Positions 16,625-25,703 are shown, counted from the stretch's first letter. The stretch: DNA of 64,000 bases from JBBQCW01 sp038319025 (GCA_038319025.1 JBBQCW010000017.1:6698-70697); one strand, 5' to 3'. Numbers and translations are program-made. The notes: generated from the sequence alone by a model not told the origin.

Positions 16625-17935
16625 ATGGGTCAGGTCGTCCCGTTGGATCCGAAGGTCGCCAAGGGCCGCAAGACGGCGCCTAAGAAGCGCGCGCCGACGC
16701 GCCGCCGCAGGCCTTCCCGCACCGCGCTGGTACTCGGCGGTGGTGGTCTCACCGGAGGGGTCTACGAGATCGGCGCACTGCGCGCCCTCGATCTTCTGTC
16801 GGTCAACTCGACCGTCAATCAGTTCGACGTATACGTGGGCACGAGCGCCGGATCGTTCGTCGCCGCGCTCGCCGCCAACGGCATCACGCCTGAGGAGATG
16901 ATGCGGGTCGTCAATCAGCAGGTCCCCTCTCCGTTCCCGGACCTGGATCTCGGCACTCTGCTGCGCCCCAACATCGGCGAATTCGCCCGCAAGGGCGTGA
17001 TGCTCCCGCTGAAAGCCGCCGGGCTCATACGAGAGTTCGCCGGGCATCTGGGCTCCATCTCGGCGATGGATGTCGTACTCGGCCTGGCCGAGGGCCTGCC
17101 CAAGGGCTTCTATTCCGGTGCCGGCATGGAGCGTTACGTGCGCACGGTGCTGTCGGACCCGGATCGCACCGACGATTTCCGCATGCTCGATCGCGAGCTT
17201 TACCTGGCCGCGACCGATCTGGACACCTGCGAGCGCATCGTGTTCGGCGCCGAGGGTTGGGACGACATTCCCATCTCCCAGGCCGTGCGCGCATCCACAG
17301 CGCTGCCGATGGTCTACGAGCCGGTCAAGATTCACGATCGCGAGTTCATCGACGGCGGCATCGTGTCGACGACCAACCTGGACATCGCCGTCGAGGCCGG
17401 CGCCAAGTTCGTCGTCGTCGTCAACCCACTGGTTCCGTTCGTCAACGACTTCTCGCAGGTCATCCATACCCCGTGGGGTTCGCGGACGCGCCGCGTGAGC
17501 GACATGGGCATGGCCCAGATCGCCAACCAGTCGTTCAAGCTGATCGCCTACCAGCGCCTGCACGAGATGGCCAAGCAGTGGGAGGACCGCTACCCCGGCG
17601 TCGACATCCTGCTGATCGAGCCCGAGCCCGACGATGAGCTGATGTTCGAGACGTCGGTGATGAATTTCACCAAGCGCCTGGATATCGCCCGTCACGGCTT
17701 CCAGTCGGTGACGATGAAACTGGCCACCGACTACGAGCGATTCGCCGAGGTGGCCAACCGCCACGGCATCGAGATCTCCGCCACGCGAGTGCGCAAGGTC
17801 GTCAAGCACTTCTCCGCCGAGCGGGAGAAGACGGCCGCGTGGCGCCGCATCCTGGAGCAGACGACGGGCACCTTGCTGCGCCAGTCGGGCACCTCACCTG
17901 ATCCGGACCTGCCAGCCGATATGGCCGGGGTCTGA
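16625..17935 (+). CDS. Patatin-like phospholipase
   Basis: Serine lipid acyl hydrolase with a Ser-Asp dyad, 436 residues from the ATG at 16625 (GTG 16586 and ATG 16613 are alternatives). A basic N-terminal stretch (KKRAPTRRRRPSR) precedes the oxyanion-hole motif GGGGLTGGVYEIG. The nucleophile is Ser74 in GTSAGS, and Asp243 lies in FIDGGIV. There is no signal peptide, so it is probably cytosolic or membrane-associated. The C-terminal 180 residues are unassigned. A -10 box 7 nt upstream suggests a leaderless mRNA. Confidence 0.88.
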   Translation: MGQVVPLDPKVAKGRKTAPKKRAPTRRRRPSRTALVLGGGGLTGGVYEIGALRALDLLSVNSTVNQFDVYVGTSAGSFVAALAANGITPEEMMRVVNQQVPSPFPDLDLGTLLRPNIGEFARKGVMLPLKAAGLIREFAGHLGSISAMDVVLGLAEGLPKGFYSGAGMERYVRTVLSDPDRTDDFRMLDRELYLAATDLDTCERIVFGAEGWDDIPISQAVRASTALPMVYEPVKIHDREFIDGGIVSTTNLDIAVEAGAKFVVVVNPLVPFVNDFSQVIHTPWGSRTRRVSDMGMAQIANQSFKLIAYQRLHEMAKQWEDRYPGVDILLIEPEPDDELMFETSVMNFTKRLDIARHGFQSVTMKLATDYERFAEVANRHGIEISATRVRKVVKHFSAEREKTAAWRRILEQTTGTLLRQSGTSPDPDLPADMAGV

Positions 17936-17963
17936 TCCGCAAGTAGCGGTCCGGACGCGCGGT

Positions 17964-19085
17964 CTAGTACCCCGCGGCCAGCTTGTAGTGCGGCTTGAGC
18001 ACGGCCCAGGTGGCGGGATCCACCGAGCCGGTCTGCGGTAGCCCATGAGCGGACTGGAAGGCGAGGACCGTCGTGCGCATGGCGGCGTTGAACCGGTCGG
18101 CGTTGGTGGCGATGACGGCGTGCCGCGCGGCCAGACGGATTCGCGCCCAGCGCACCAAGTCGCCCGAGGCGCCGACCGACAGGGTCGGTGGGGTGATGAG
18201 GTGGGCCAGGGCCGGCACGACGATCGGGACGCCGATGGCGCTCCACGCCGCGTTGGTGGCGGACTCCCACACCCACCAGCTCACACCGGTCGCGCCGTAC
18301 TGGGCGGACAGGGTGCGGAAGGAGAGGATGTCCTGCGAGGAAGGGGACCCGTACACCTGGCCGAGCGGCCGAATCGGGCGGTTGAAGACGCTGTTGGCGG
18401 GATACGTGTTGTTGAACGCCTTGGAGACGCTGACGCCGATCGCCTTCCAGTAGATCTGCGGCAGGTTGAACTGCGCGCCGCCCTTGCCCAGGAACACCGA
18501 GTAGGGGAACTGGGGGTGGTAACCGATCCAAGGGAAGCTCGTCAGCGCGATCGGGAAGCGCGAGCCCAGCGCTATGCGCAGCGTCTTCATGTACTGGGCG
18601 GCTTCGGTGTAGCGCCCTTCGAGCTCGCTCTCGGCGTCGATCACCGCGCAATCCGCGCCCAATTTGATCTGGGCCGCGAAGAGGCGGGCCTGGCGGACTG
18701 GTGCTGAGCTCTGCACCCGCTGGTAACCACAGACGCGCAGGCCCTGCGCGTGAAGCGCGGCGATGAACGGGGCGGTGAACCCCGGCCACGCAGTCGTCCC
18801 ATTGGCGGCCTTGACGACCACGTAGGACAACCCAGCCGCTTTGGCCCGGGCGCCGATGGCGACAGGATCGCCCTTGGCGCTGCGGGCGATGTTCCAGATC
18901 CACACTGCGTTACCGACGAACGGGTCGGTGGTGGTGGAGGGCGCCGGGATGCTCACCGGGGGCGTCGTACCCGCGCCCGTGCCTCCGGTGTCGACCGCGT
19001 GGGCCGCGGGCGCTCCGGCCAGCATTAGGAGCGCCGCGAGCGCGCCAATGGGCACGAGACGGCGGACGGTGGCGGCTAACGGCAT
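17964..19085 (-). CDS. Secreted TIM-barrel protein with C-terminal peptidoglycan-binding domain
   Basis: About 373 residues. The signal peptide (PLAATVRRLVPIGALAALL, then AHA) is followed by a barrel-like domain resembling GH25-type hydrolases: WIWNIARSAKG, SYVVVKAANG, RVCGYQRV and ADCAVIDAESELEG, where the acidic residues suit a glycosidase site. The C-terminal 75 residues form a PG_binding_1 domain (AFQSAHGLPQTGSVDPATW). It probably acts on or binds the cell wall. The start at 19085 is chosen for the signal peptide; in-frame ATGs at 19094 and 19109 are possible. Confidence 0.75.
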   Translation of the reverse strand: MPLAATVRRLVPIGALAALLMLAGAPAAHAVDTGGTGAGTTPPVSIPAPSTTTDPFVGNAVWIWNIARSAKGDPVAIGARAKAAGLSYVVVKAANGTTAWPGFTAPFIAALHAQGLRVCGYQRVQSSAPVRQARLFAAQIKLGADCAVIDAESELEGRYTEAAQYMKTLRIALGSRFPIALTSFPWIGYHPQFPYSVFLGKGGAQFNLPQIYWKAIGVSVSKAFNNTYPANSVFNRPIRPLGQVYGSPSSQDILSFRTLSAQYGATGVSWWVWESATNAAWSAIGVPIVVPALAHLITPPTLSVGASGDLVRWARIRLAARHAVIATNADRFNAAMRTTVLAFQSAHGLPQTGSVDPATWAVLKPHYKLAAGY

Positions 19086-19152
19086 TGGGACCATCGTGGC
19101 AGGGAACACACTCCGGCCGCGCAGGTTTCGGCTCAGGTCTGAACCCGGCGGC

Positions 19153-20265
19153 TCAGGAGGCTTCGCTCAGCGCTTGGTCGAGTGCGCGCAGGAACCGGTC
19201 GCCCGTGGTCGTGTCGTGCACGGTGATTCGGATCCGGTCAGGATCGCCGAGCAGCCCGCCGGGCGCCACGATCACGCCTCGGCGTTCCAGGCGCGCTGAC
19301 AGCTCGCCTCCGTCGACCCCCGGCAGTCCGATCCACAGCAGGTTGGCTTGAGACGGAGAGACATGCAGGTCGCGCGCCAGCAGTTCGTCGATCAGCGACG
19401 CACGCTCAGCGGCCACGGTGGCGACGCGCCTGTCGACCACCGACGTCGTGGACTTCAGCGCCTCCAGCGCTCCGGCGACGGCGAGGTCGTTCACGCCCAG
19501 GTCCGGCTCCAGAGCAGCCAGAAGATCCTCGGCGCCCGGGCCGCCGAGCGCGTAACCACACCGAAGGCCGGCCAGGCCCCACGCCTTGCTGAAAGAGCGG
19601 AACAGGAGCAGGCGCGGATGCTCCTCGAGGAGGGCGAGAGTCCCGTCCACCTCTTCGGCGTCGACGAAGTCACGCAGAGCTTCGTCAACGAGCACGACGA
19701 CGCGCTCGGGAAGCGAGGCGAACAGCTCGCCCAGGGTGTCGACGCTCAGCAGGTCCCCGGTCGGGTCGTTCGGATTGCACAGGGCGATCATGCGGGTACG
19801 GCCGTTGACCGCGCCCAGGATCGGGGCGATGCCGTCGCCGGCCACGGGAACGGCCACCGCGCGCGCCCGGCGGGCCATCACCGGGTACAGGCCGTAGGAC
19901 GGCCAGCGGGTGATCACCTCATCGCCCGGCTCCAGCAGCGCCTGCGCCGCGGCGGTCAGGAGGGCGGCGGCACCGTCCCCAACCACGACGCGCTCAGGCG
20001 CCAACCGGTGGCGGTGGGCGAGTTCGGCGCGCAGCGGCGCGGCGTGAGGTTCGGGCATACGGTGCAGCCCGCGACGCGCAGCAAACGTGATCGCGTTGAC
20101 GACGCGCGCATCCGGAAGGCCCGGCCACGTGGTGCGGGACAGGTCGAGCGGCTCGACGACGGCCAGGGCCTTGCGGCGGCGCTCGTCGGCCTGCACCTTG
20201 AGTTCGGCGTTGACCTCTGCCTCCGACATCGCCTCGAACTGCTTGTAATGGTCGAGGAGGCCCAC
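19153..20265 (-). CDS. PLP-dependent aminotransferase, class I/II (HisC-like)
   Basis: About 370 residues, fold-type I aminotransferase. FRSFSKAWGLAGLRCGYALG holds the PLP-binding Lys, and NPNDPTGDLLS and VVLVDEALRDF are the conserved PLP-contacting segments. It resembles histidinol-phosphate aminotransferases, but no histidine-pathway gene is nearby, so the substrate is open. The GTG at 20265 is chosen because TATCAT lies 9 nt upstream and longer versions run into the upstream gene and its terminator; an ATG at 20232 is the alternative. Confidence 0.8.
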   Translation of the reverse strand: MGLLDHYKQFEAMSEAEVNAELKVQADERRRKALAVVEPLDLSRTTWPGLPDARVVNAITFAARRGLHRMPEPHAAPLRAELAHRHRLAPERVVVGDGAAALLTAAAQALLEPGDEVITRWPSYGLYPVMARRARAVAVPVAGDGIAPILGAVNGRTRMIALCNPNDPTGDLLSVDTLGELFASLPERVVVLVDEALRDFVDAEEVDGTLALLEEHPRLLLFRSFSKAWGLAGLRCGYALGGPGAEDLLAALEPDLGVNDLAVAGALEALKSTTSVVDRRVATVAAERASLIDELLARDLHVSPSQANLLWIGLPGVDGGELSARLERRGVIVAPGGLLGDPDRIRITVHDTTTGDRFLRALDQALSEAS

Positions 20266-20274
20266 GTGCGACGA

Positions 20275-20280
20275 ATGATA
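20275..20280 (-). promoter_or_regulatory. -10 element of aminotransferase gene
   Basis: TATCAT on the minus strand, 9 nt before the GTG start and directly after the preceding terminator hairpin. It supports the shorter start and a leaderless transcript. Confidence 0.5.
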
Positions 20281-20318
20281 GAGGCCGGTCGTGCCCTGAT
20301 CGGACGGCGACCGGCCTC
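20281..20318 (-). terminator. Rho-independent-type hairpin after phosphoesterase gene
   Basis: GAGGCCGGTCG (20281-20291) and CGACCGGCCTC (20308-20318) form a perfect 11-bp stem with a 16-nt loop, 11 nt beyond the phosphoesterase stop on the minus strand. There is no T-run, common for terminators in GC-rich Actinobacteria. Confidence 0.6.
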
Positions 20319-20329
20319 GATCGTCAACC

Positions 20330-21313
20330 TCAGCGCCAGACGTTGATCGTCTTCGCTGTGCGGGCGTGCGCCAGGTGGGGGACTCCGAACGCATCCTCGA
20401 GGGTGCGAGCCAGGCTGTAATGGTCGTACCGCGTGCTCACGACGCCGGGCTTGACGTTGTCCCCGGTCATGATCAGCAGAGGGTTGGCCGGATTCTTCGG
20501 TGGGTCGTTGCCCTCATCCCAGGTGATGGCGATCAGATCCCCTGGAGCGAACCCGGGGGAGTGCTCGATCTTGGGGACCATGTCGGCGACGAAGTCGTCG
20601 AACTGGCGCACGTGGTCCTTGGTCCCGCACTCGTCGTGACCGTCAGCGCAGTCGTTCGGGACGATCAGGTTGAAGTTCGACACGTGCCCGGAGGCAAGCG
20701 CGGCGTCGAGGGCGCTGGTGTCGTTGGGCCCGGTGGTGCCCATCGCGAGGTCCCCGTGCAGGCAGGCTGCCTTCGGCGTGATGGCCTCATCGACCTTGCC
20801 GCCCTGAATCTGCGTGAAGTACAGCGCCGGATTGTGGTGGGCGGAGTAGATGTTCTTCGACCACGCAGCGCCTGAATCAACCGGATCGCAGGCTTGGGTC
20901 TGGGACTGCTCCCAGTCGACCCAAGTGCGGTGGGTGGCATCGAGCTGGCTGAAGAGGTTGCCCACGTTCTGATGACACTTGTCGGGTAGGTCGTTGTTGC
21001 CCTCGCACTTGGAGTACTGGCCGGACACCATCGCGATGTACTGACCCAGCGAACTGGACTTGACGAAGGATCGGTAGTTCGGCAGCCAGGCCGACCGGGG
21101 CTTCAGGTTGCCGACCATGTAGGGCGCGTGCGCGGCGGTGATCTCGCCGGCGCTCGTGTTCTCGCCGACGATCACGAACACGTGAGTCGGGCGGGGGACG
21201 CCATCGGTGGAGGCGCCCGAGGTGTGGCCGCTACCGCCTTGGGCGAGCGCGATTACGGCGCCCGCACCGAGCAGGGTGAGGGCCGCGGTGGCGATGAGGA
21301 GAAGTCTGGTCAT
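20330..21313 (-). CDS. Secreted phosphoesterase (acid phosphatase/phospholipase C family)
   Basis: About 327 residues. Start at the ATG at 21313 gives MTRLLLIATAALTLLGAG, a signal peptide or N-terminal anchor. The mature part begins HVFVIVGENTSAGEITAAHAPY, the metal-site motif of the PF04185 phosphoesterase family; ITWDEGNDP and YDHYSLARTLEDAFGVPHL are the second metal-site region. It probably hydrolyses phosphate esters outside the cell; the substrate is unknown. TACGCT lies 6 nt before the start, a leaderless arrangement. Confidence 0.85.
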   Translation of the reverse strand: MTRLLLIATAALTLLGAGAVIALAQGGSGHTSGASTDGVPRPTHVFVIVGENTSAGEITAAHAPYMVGNLKPRSAWLPNYRSFVKSSSLGQYIAMVSGQYSKCEGNNDLPDKCHQNVGNLFSQLDATHRTWVDWEQSQTQACDPVDSGAAWSKNIYSAHHNPALYFTQIQGGKVDEAITPKAACLHGDLAMGTTGPNDTSALDAALASGHVSNFNLIVPNDCADGHDECGTKDHVRQFDDFVADMVPKIEHSPGFAPGDLIAITWDEGNDPPKNPANPLLIMTGDNVKPGVVSTRYDHYSLARTLEDAFGVPHLAHARTAKTINVWR

Positions 21314-21375
21314 CGACCCAGCGTAGGGCCGCACCGAGACCCTCGGCGGCCGCGTTCAGGTGGCCGTCAGGGCGC

Positions 21376-21849
21376 TCAGTTGCCGGGGGCGAACGACGGA
21401 CCTGGGCCCGCGATGATCAGGAACCAGAAGGTGAACAGCGAGACGCCCACCACGGCGCAGATGGCAAACACCTTGCCGATCACGCCGGTGCGCTGGTCGT
21501 GCCCGGCGGCGCGGCGGATCAGGATCCACCAGTCGTCCAGGCGGCGGAGAATCATCAGGCCGACCATCAGCGTGGCCAGCATTCCGATGAACGAGACGGC
21601 CAGGCCGACCCCGAGGCTGCCGGTGCGCCAATTGGCCTGCGAGCCGATCCATAGCCACGCGGCCGGCAACGGGCCCCAGAAGGTGAGGTTGACCAGCGTC
21701 ATCGCGGCGAGCAGCAACCCGGCCACGACGCCGTCGGTGCGACGCCGCCGGTCGCTGCTTTCGGCAGGCGGCGTGCGGTAGTGCACGGGCGCGGTGCCAG
21801 GGCGGCGGCCGACGAACAGGCCGCCGTTGTCGGTGGGATCTGAGCGCAT
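21376..21849 (-). CDS. Small integral membrane protein, function unknown
   Basis: About 157 residues. A hydrophilic N-terminus (GGLFVGRRPGTAPVHYRTPP) is followed by three predicted membrane helices: VAGLLLAAMTLVNLTFW, SLGVGLAVSFIGMLATLMVG and VIGKVFAICAVVGVSLFTFW, with RRLDDWW between the second and third. The ATG at 21849 lies 9 nt behind a TACCCT box. I do not recognise a characterised family. It is divergent from the acyl-CoA dehydrogenase gene. Confidence 0.65.
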   Translation of the reverse strand: MRSDPTDNGGLFVGRRPGTAPVHYRTPPAESSDRRRRTDGVVAGLLLAAMTLVNLTFWGPLPAAWLWIGSQANWRTGSLGVGLAVSFIGMLATLMVGLMILRRLDDWWILIRRAAGHDQRTGVIGKVFAICAVVGVSLFTFWFLIIAGPGPSFAPGN

Positions 21850-21897
21850 CGAAGATGAAGGGTACGTGGCGAGCATGCCCCCCGCGCGGTCAACCTG

Positions 21898-21929
21898 GCG
21901 TGACGGTGTGTCACGCGAGCCTCTACGCT
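21898..21929 (+). promoter_or_regulatory. Promoter and inverted repeat before acyl-CoA dehydrogenase gene
   Basis: GCGTGAC (21898-21904) and GTCACGC (21910-21916) form a perfect 7-bp inverted repeat with a 5-nt spacer. It contains TGACGGTGTGTCA, nearly identical to the motif at 16581-16593. TACGCT at 21924-21929 is the -10 candidate, 6 nt before the ATG. Confidence 0.5.
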
Positions 21930-21935
21930 GTATCC

Positions 21936-23198
21936 ATGAGCGCAACGGACACACAGGAAACGGCAGAGCCCACCACGCCCGCCGAGCCGGTCTTCTCCCT
22001 CGAGCTGACCCAGGACCAGAAGGACATCCGCGACTGGGTGCACGGCTTTGCGGCCGACGTGATGCGTCCCGCCGCCGCCGAATGGGATGAGCGGGAGGAG
22101 ACGCCGTGGCCGATCATCCAGGAGGCCGCGAAGATCGGCCTCTACGGCTTCGAGGGCATCGCCCAGTTCTTCGGGGATCCCACCGGGCTGACGATGCCGA
22201 TCGTCAACGAGGAGCTTTTCTGGGGCGACGCCGGCATCGGCATGGCCATCATGGGCACCGGACTGGCCGTGGCCTCGATCTTCGGCCAGGGCACTCCGGA
22301 GCAGATGGGGGAGTGGATTCCCCAGTGCTACGGCACGGTCGAGGAGCCGGCTGTCGCCGCGTTCTGCGCCTCGGAGCCCAACGCCGGCTCTGACGTCTCC
22401 AACGTGCGCACCCGGGCCAAGTTCGACGAGGTTACGGGCGACTGGATTCTGAACGGTCAGAAGGCCTGGGCCACGAACGGCGGCATCGCCGACGTACACG
22501 TGATCATCGCCACCGTCGATCCCGAGTTGGGTAGCCGCGGCCACGCCGCGTTCATCATCGGGCCGAACACTCCCGGTTTGTCGATGGGCACCAAGGTCAA
22601 GAAGCACGGCCTGCGCGCCTCGCACACCGCCGACGTGTTCCTGGACGATTGCCGCATTCCCGGCTCGGCTCTGCTGGGTGGCAAGGAAAAGCTGGACGCC
22701 CGGTTGGAACGGGTGCGCTCAGGCGTGAAGTCCAAGGGCCAGGCGGCCATGGCGACGTTCGAGGCCAGCCGCCCGACCGTCGGCGCCCAGGCGCTGGGCA
22801 TCGCCCGCGCCGCGTACGAGTACTCGCTGCAGTACGCCAAGGACCGTGAGCAGTTCGGTCGCGCGATCATCGAGAACCAGTCGATCGCCTTCGCCCTGGC
22901 CGACATGAAGATGGAGATCGACGCCGCTCGCCTGCTTGTGTGGCGCGCCTCCTGGATGGGCAAGACCGGTCAGCCATTCCACAACGCCGAAGGCTCGATG
23001 AGCAAGCTGAAGGCCGGCGAGGTGGCCGTGTGGGCGACCGAGCGGGCGATCCAGATCCTCGGGGGCAACGGCTACACGCGCGAGTACCCCGTGGAGCGCT
23101 GGCACCGGGACGCCAAGATCTACACCATCTTCGAGGGCACATCGGAGATCCAGCGGCTCGTCATCTCGCGCGCCATCTCGGGCGTGCACATCAAGTAG
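21936..23198 (+). CDS. Acyl-CoA dehydrogenase
   Basis: FAD enzyme that introduces the alpha-beta double bond in acyl-CoA, the first step of beta-oxidation; 420 residues. AAFCASEPNAGSDVSNVRT is the FAD-binding signature, and the catalytic Glu lies in IYTIFEGTSEIQRLVISR. The ATG at 21936 is chosen, with a -10 box 6 nt upstream; earlier in-frame ATGs lie in the divergent gene. A thioesterase gene follows after 13 nt and an acyl-CoA synthetase converges from the other side, so the neighbourhood is fatty-acid catabolism. Confidence 0.93.
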   Translation: MSATDTQETAEPTTPAEPVFSLELTQDQKDIRDWVHGFAADVMRPAAAEWDEREETPWPIIQEAAKIGLYGFEGIAQFFGDPTGLTMPIVNEELFWGDAGIGMAIMGTGLAVASIFGQGTPEQMGEWIPQCYGTVEEPAVAAFCASEPNAGSDVSNVRTRAKFDEVTGDWILNGQKAWATNGGIADVHVIIATVDPELGSRGHAAFIIGPNTPGLSMGTKVKKHGLRASHTADVFLDDCRIPGSALLGGKEKLDARLERVRSGVKSKGQAAMATFEASRPTVGAQALGIARAAYEYSLQYAKDREQFGRAIIENQSIAFALADMKMEIDAARLLVWRASWMGKTGQPFHNAEGSMSKLKAGEVAVWATERAIQILGGNGYTREYPVERWHRDAKIYTIFEGTSEIQRLVISRAISGVHIK

Positions 23199-23211
23199 CG
23201 ACGCCAGAGCC

Positions 23212-23628
23212 GTGCCTGACCCCCTGAGCATCACCGTGCCCCTGCGCGTGCGCTACGCCGAGTGCGACGCGCAGGGGATCGCGTTCAACGCTCACTACCT
23301 GGCCTGGTTCGACCTGGGCATCACGGAGTTGTGGCGCGAGGCGCTCGGCTCGTACGCCGACCTGATCGCCGGTGGGATCGATGTCGTGGTGGCGGAGGCG
23401 ACGGTGCGCTACCGCGCCCCCGCCCGCTTTGACGATGTCATCGACCTGGAAGTGACCGTGGCGTCGCTCGGCACCACGGCCATGACGACGGCCTACGTGG
23501 TGCGCCGCGACGGCGACCTGCTCGCCGACGGAGAGGTGCGCCATGTGTTCGTGGACACCGCCACCTGGGAGAAGACGCCGGCGCCCGCCGAAGTGCGGAG
23601 GGCGCTCGGCTTCTCTGATCAGCTGTAG
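23212..23628 (+). CDS. Acyl-CoA thioesterase (4HBT/YbgC family)
   Basis: Hotdog-fold thioesterase of 138 residues. RVRYAECDAQGIAFNAHYL, followed by AWFDLGITE, is the 4HBT active-site signature, with Asp in the position of the catalytic carboxylate. It starts with GTG 13 nt after the acyl-CoA dehydrogenase gene, so the two are probably co-transcribed. It could release CoA from blocked or excess acyl-CoA. Its last 10 bases overlap the end of the convergent acyl-CoA synthetase gene. Confidence 0.88.
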   Translation: MPDPLSITVPLRVRYAECDAQGIAFNAHYLAWFDLGITELWREALGSYADLIAGGIDVVVAEATVRYRAPARFDDVIDLEVTVASLGTTAMTTAYVVRRDGDLLADGEVRHVFVDTATWEKTPAPAEVRRALGFSDQL

Positions 23629-25403
23629 ACCGCGTCGAAGCGGTCGGCGTACTTCTCGTTGACCACGTTGCGTTTGACCTTCAGGGTCGGCGTCAGTTCG
23701 CCGGTCTCCTGGGTGAGGTCGTGGTCCAGGATGAAGAACTTCTTGATCTGCTCGACCTGTGCGTACTTGTCGTTGCTCTTGTCCAGATGCTCCTGGATGA
23801 GGGCGCGAACCTCGTCGTTCTCGGCCAGCGTCGGGATGTCGGTGGGCAGGCCCTTGGCGGCAGCCCACGGCACGATCTCCTCTTCATCCAGCGTGATGAG
23901 CATGCAGGGGTAGGCGCGGCGGTCGCCATGCATGACGGCCTGGGAGACCCAGCGACACTGCTTCATGTCGTTCTCAAGGTTGGCCGGCGTGAGGTTCTTG
24001 CCGCCTGCGGTGATGATGATGTCCTTCTTGCGACCGGTGATCGAGATGTAGCCCTCGTCGTCGATCGAGCCGAGGTCTCCCGTGTGCAGCCAGCCGGCTT
24101 CGACGGCGCCGAACGAAGCATCCTCGTGCTTCCAGTAGCCGCTGAAGATGTTGGCACCCTTGATCAGGATCTCGCCGTCGTCTGCGATCTTGATCTCGAC
24201 GCCCGGCAGCGCCTTGCCGACGGTGCCGAACTTGTGGGCTTCGGGGCGTGAAGTGGTAGCCACGGTCGCCGTCTCGGTCATGCCGTAACCCTCCATCACG
24301 GGGATGCCGCAGGCCCAGAAGAACTCGAGGATCTCCCGGCCGATAGGGGCTGCCCCCGTGACCGCCTCACGCAATTCGCCGCCGAATGCGGCGCGTACGT
24401 TGCTGAACAGCTTGGCGTCGGCCTCGTCGAACGCCGCTTGCAGGTCGGCGGGGATCGGCTGGCCTGAGTACTGGAGCTCGCGGACCTTCTTGCCCACCTC
24501 GACGGCCTGGGTGAGCAACTCGGCGGGGGCGTTGGCGGTGACGAGCGTGTAGATCTTCTCGAAGATGCGCGGCACGGACGGCAGGTAGGTCGGGTGGACC
24601 TCCGCCAGTTCCGGCACGATCTTCTTCGTGTCCCCGCTCCAGTAGGCGATCGTCGTGCCGGAGTCCGTGGCCGACAGCAGGATCAGGATCGCGAACGCGT
24701 GCGCGAGCGGGAGGTACAGGTAGACGAGGTTCTCGTCGCCGTCGAACAGGCCGCGCGATCGCACCATCTCCAGCACCGAGTGGTAGTTGCTCTGCAGGAG
24801 CACACAGCCCTTCGGGTTGCCGGTCGTGCCCGAGGTGTAGATGAAGGTGTACGGATCGTCGAGCGTCACGGTCGCCGCGCGATCCGTGGCCACGGATGGA
24901 TCGAGGGTGCGGCCGCGCTCGCGCAGTTCGTCGACCGTGATGGCGTCGCCGGTGTCGCCGCCTTCGACCATCACGATCACGTGCTTCAGATCCGGGCAGC
25001 GGTCGCGGATCTCGGTGATCTTCGCCACCTGCGAGGCGTCCTCGCAGACGATGGCCACCGCGCCGGAGTCGCTGACGACCCAGTGACACTCCTCCGGGGA
25101 GTTGGACGGGTAGATCGGTACGACGATGGCGCCCGTGGTGGAGATGCCGAAGTCCGCGTAGGCCCACTCGGGACGGGTGTTGGCGAGCAGCGCAACACGG
25201 TCGCCCTTTTCGATGCCCAGGTCGATCAGGCCACGGGCAATCTCTGAGGAGATCTCGCCGGCCTGCGCAAAGCTGATGTCCACCCACGCGTCGCCGACCT
25301 TGTGGCGGATCATCGGCGCGTCACCGTAGGTAACGGCGGCCTTGCTCATCAGGTCCGCGAGCGTCGCGGACCCCACGGTCGGTCTTGCGGTGCCGGCTTC
25401 CAT
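23619..25403 (-). CDS. Long-chain acyl-CoA synthetase (AMP-forming)
   Basis: Activates fatty acids to acyl-CoA through an acyl-adenylate, 594 residues. P-loop-like motif YTSGTTGNPKGC, the GYGMTETATV motif, LHTGDLGSIDDEGYISITGR and KDIIITAGGKNLTP are the ANL-superfamily A3-A8 motifs. The size and VNEKYADRFDAVY tail fit the FadD15-like, FACL group. GGGAGAGAG precedes the ATG on this strand, so unlike many neighbours it has a leader. It supplies substrate for the nearby acyl-CoA dehydrogenase. Confidence 0.93.
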   Translation of the reverse strand: MEAGTARPTVGSATLADLMSKAAVTYGDAPMIRHKVGDAWVDISFAQAGEISSEIARGLIDLGIEKGDRVALLANTRPEWAYADFGISTTGAIVVPIYPSNSPEECHWVVSDSGAVAIVCEDASQVAKITEIRDRCPDLKHVIVMVEGGDTGDAITVDELRERGRTLDPSVATDRAATVTLDDPYTFIYTSGTTGNPKGCVLLQSNYHSVLEMVRSRGLFDGDENLVYLYLPLAHAFAILILLSATDSGTTIAYWSGDTKKIVPELAEVHPTYLPSVPRIFEKIYTLVTANAPAELLTQAVEVGKKVRELQYSGQPIPADLQAAFDEADAKLFSNVRAAFGGELREAVTGAAPIGREILEFFWACGIPVMEGYGMTETATVATTSRPEAHKFGTVGKALPGVEIKIADDGEILIKGANIFSGYWKHEDASFGAVEAGWLHTGDLGSIDDEGYISITGRKKDIIITAGGKNLTPANLENDMKQCRWVSQAVMHGDRRAYPCMLITLDEEEIVPWAAAKGLPTDIPTLAENDEVRALIQEHLDKSNDKYAQVEQIKKFFILDHDLTQETGELTPTLKVKRNVVNEKYADRFDAVYS

Positions 25404-25517
25404 TCTGACTCTCTCCCTCGGGCGACGTTCGTGCGTGACGAGGGCGATGCTACCGCCGACGCGATCGCCCGTGGCGGGGATCGCGTCGACGGCGCCCGAC
25501 GAGTGTCTGAAGTCGCG

Positions 25518-25703
25518 TCAGCCGGTGGCCGTGAGGCCCGGCGGTTCGGAGGTCGCCGCCATGCCGACCTCGGCGAGAAAGAGGGTCTTGTCAATGCGGC
25601 CCTGGAAGATCGGGACCCCGCGCTCAACGCACTTGTCGAGGACTTCGCTCCGCTCAAGCCCGGACTCGTGGGCCAGCTCGGTGGGCGTCAGGTGAATCGC
25701 CAT
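25518..25703 (-). CDS. Small helix-turn-helix-like protein
   Basis: 61 residues. The ATG at 25703 is preceded by a strong AGGAGG about 10 nt upstream. LTPTELAHESGLERSEVLDK reads like a DNA-binding helix-turn-helix of the MerR/excisionase size class, followed by CVERGVPIFQGRIDKTLFLAE, which would be the wing. It stands alone between fadD and nif3-like genes with no partner. A role as a small regulator is an inference from the pattern only. Confidence 0.6.
   Translation of the reverse strand: MAIHLTPTELAHESGLERSEVLDKCVERGVPIFQGRIDKTLFLAEVGMAATSEPPGLTATG

Noticed and set aside
19153..20394. Longer aminotransferase start at 20394
   Set aside because: It would run through the terminator hairpin and into the preceding gene; the GTG at 20265 has a -10 box 9 nt upstream.
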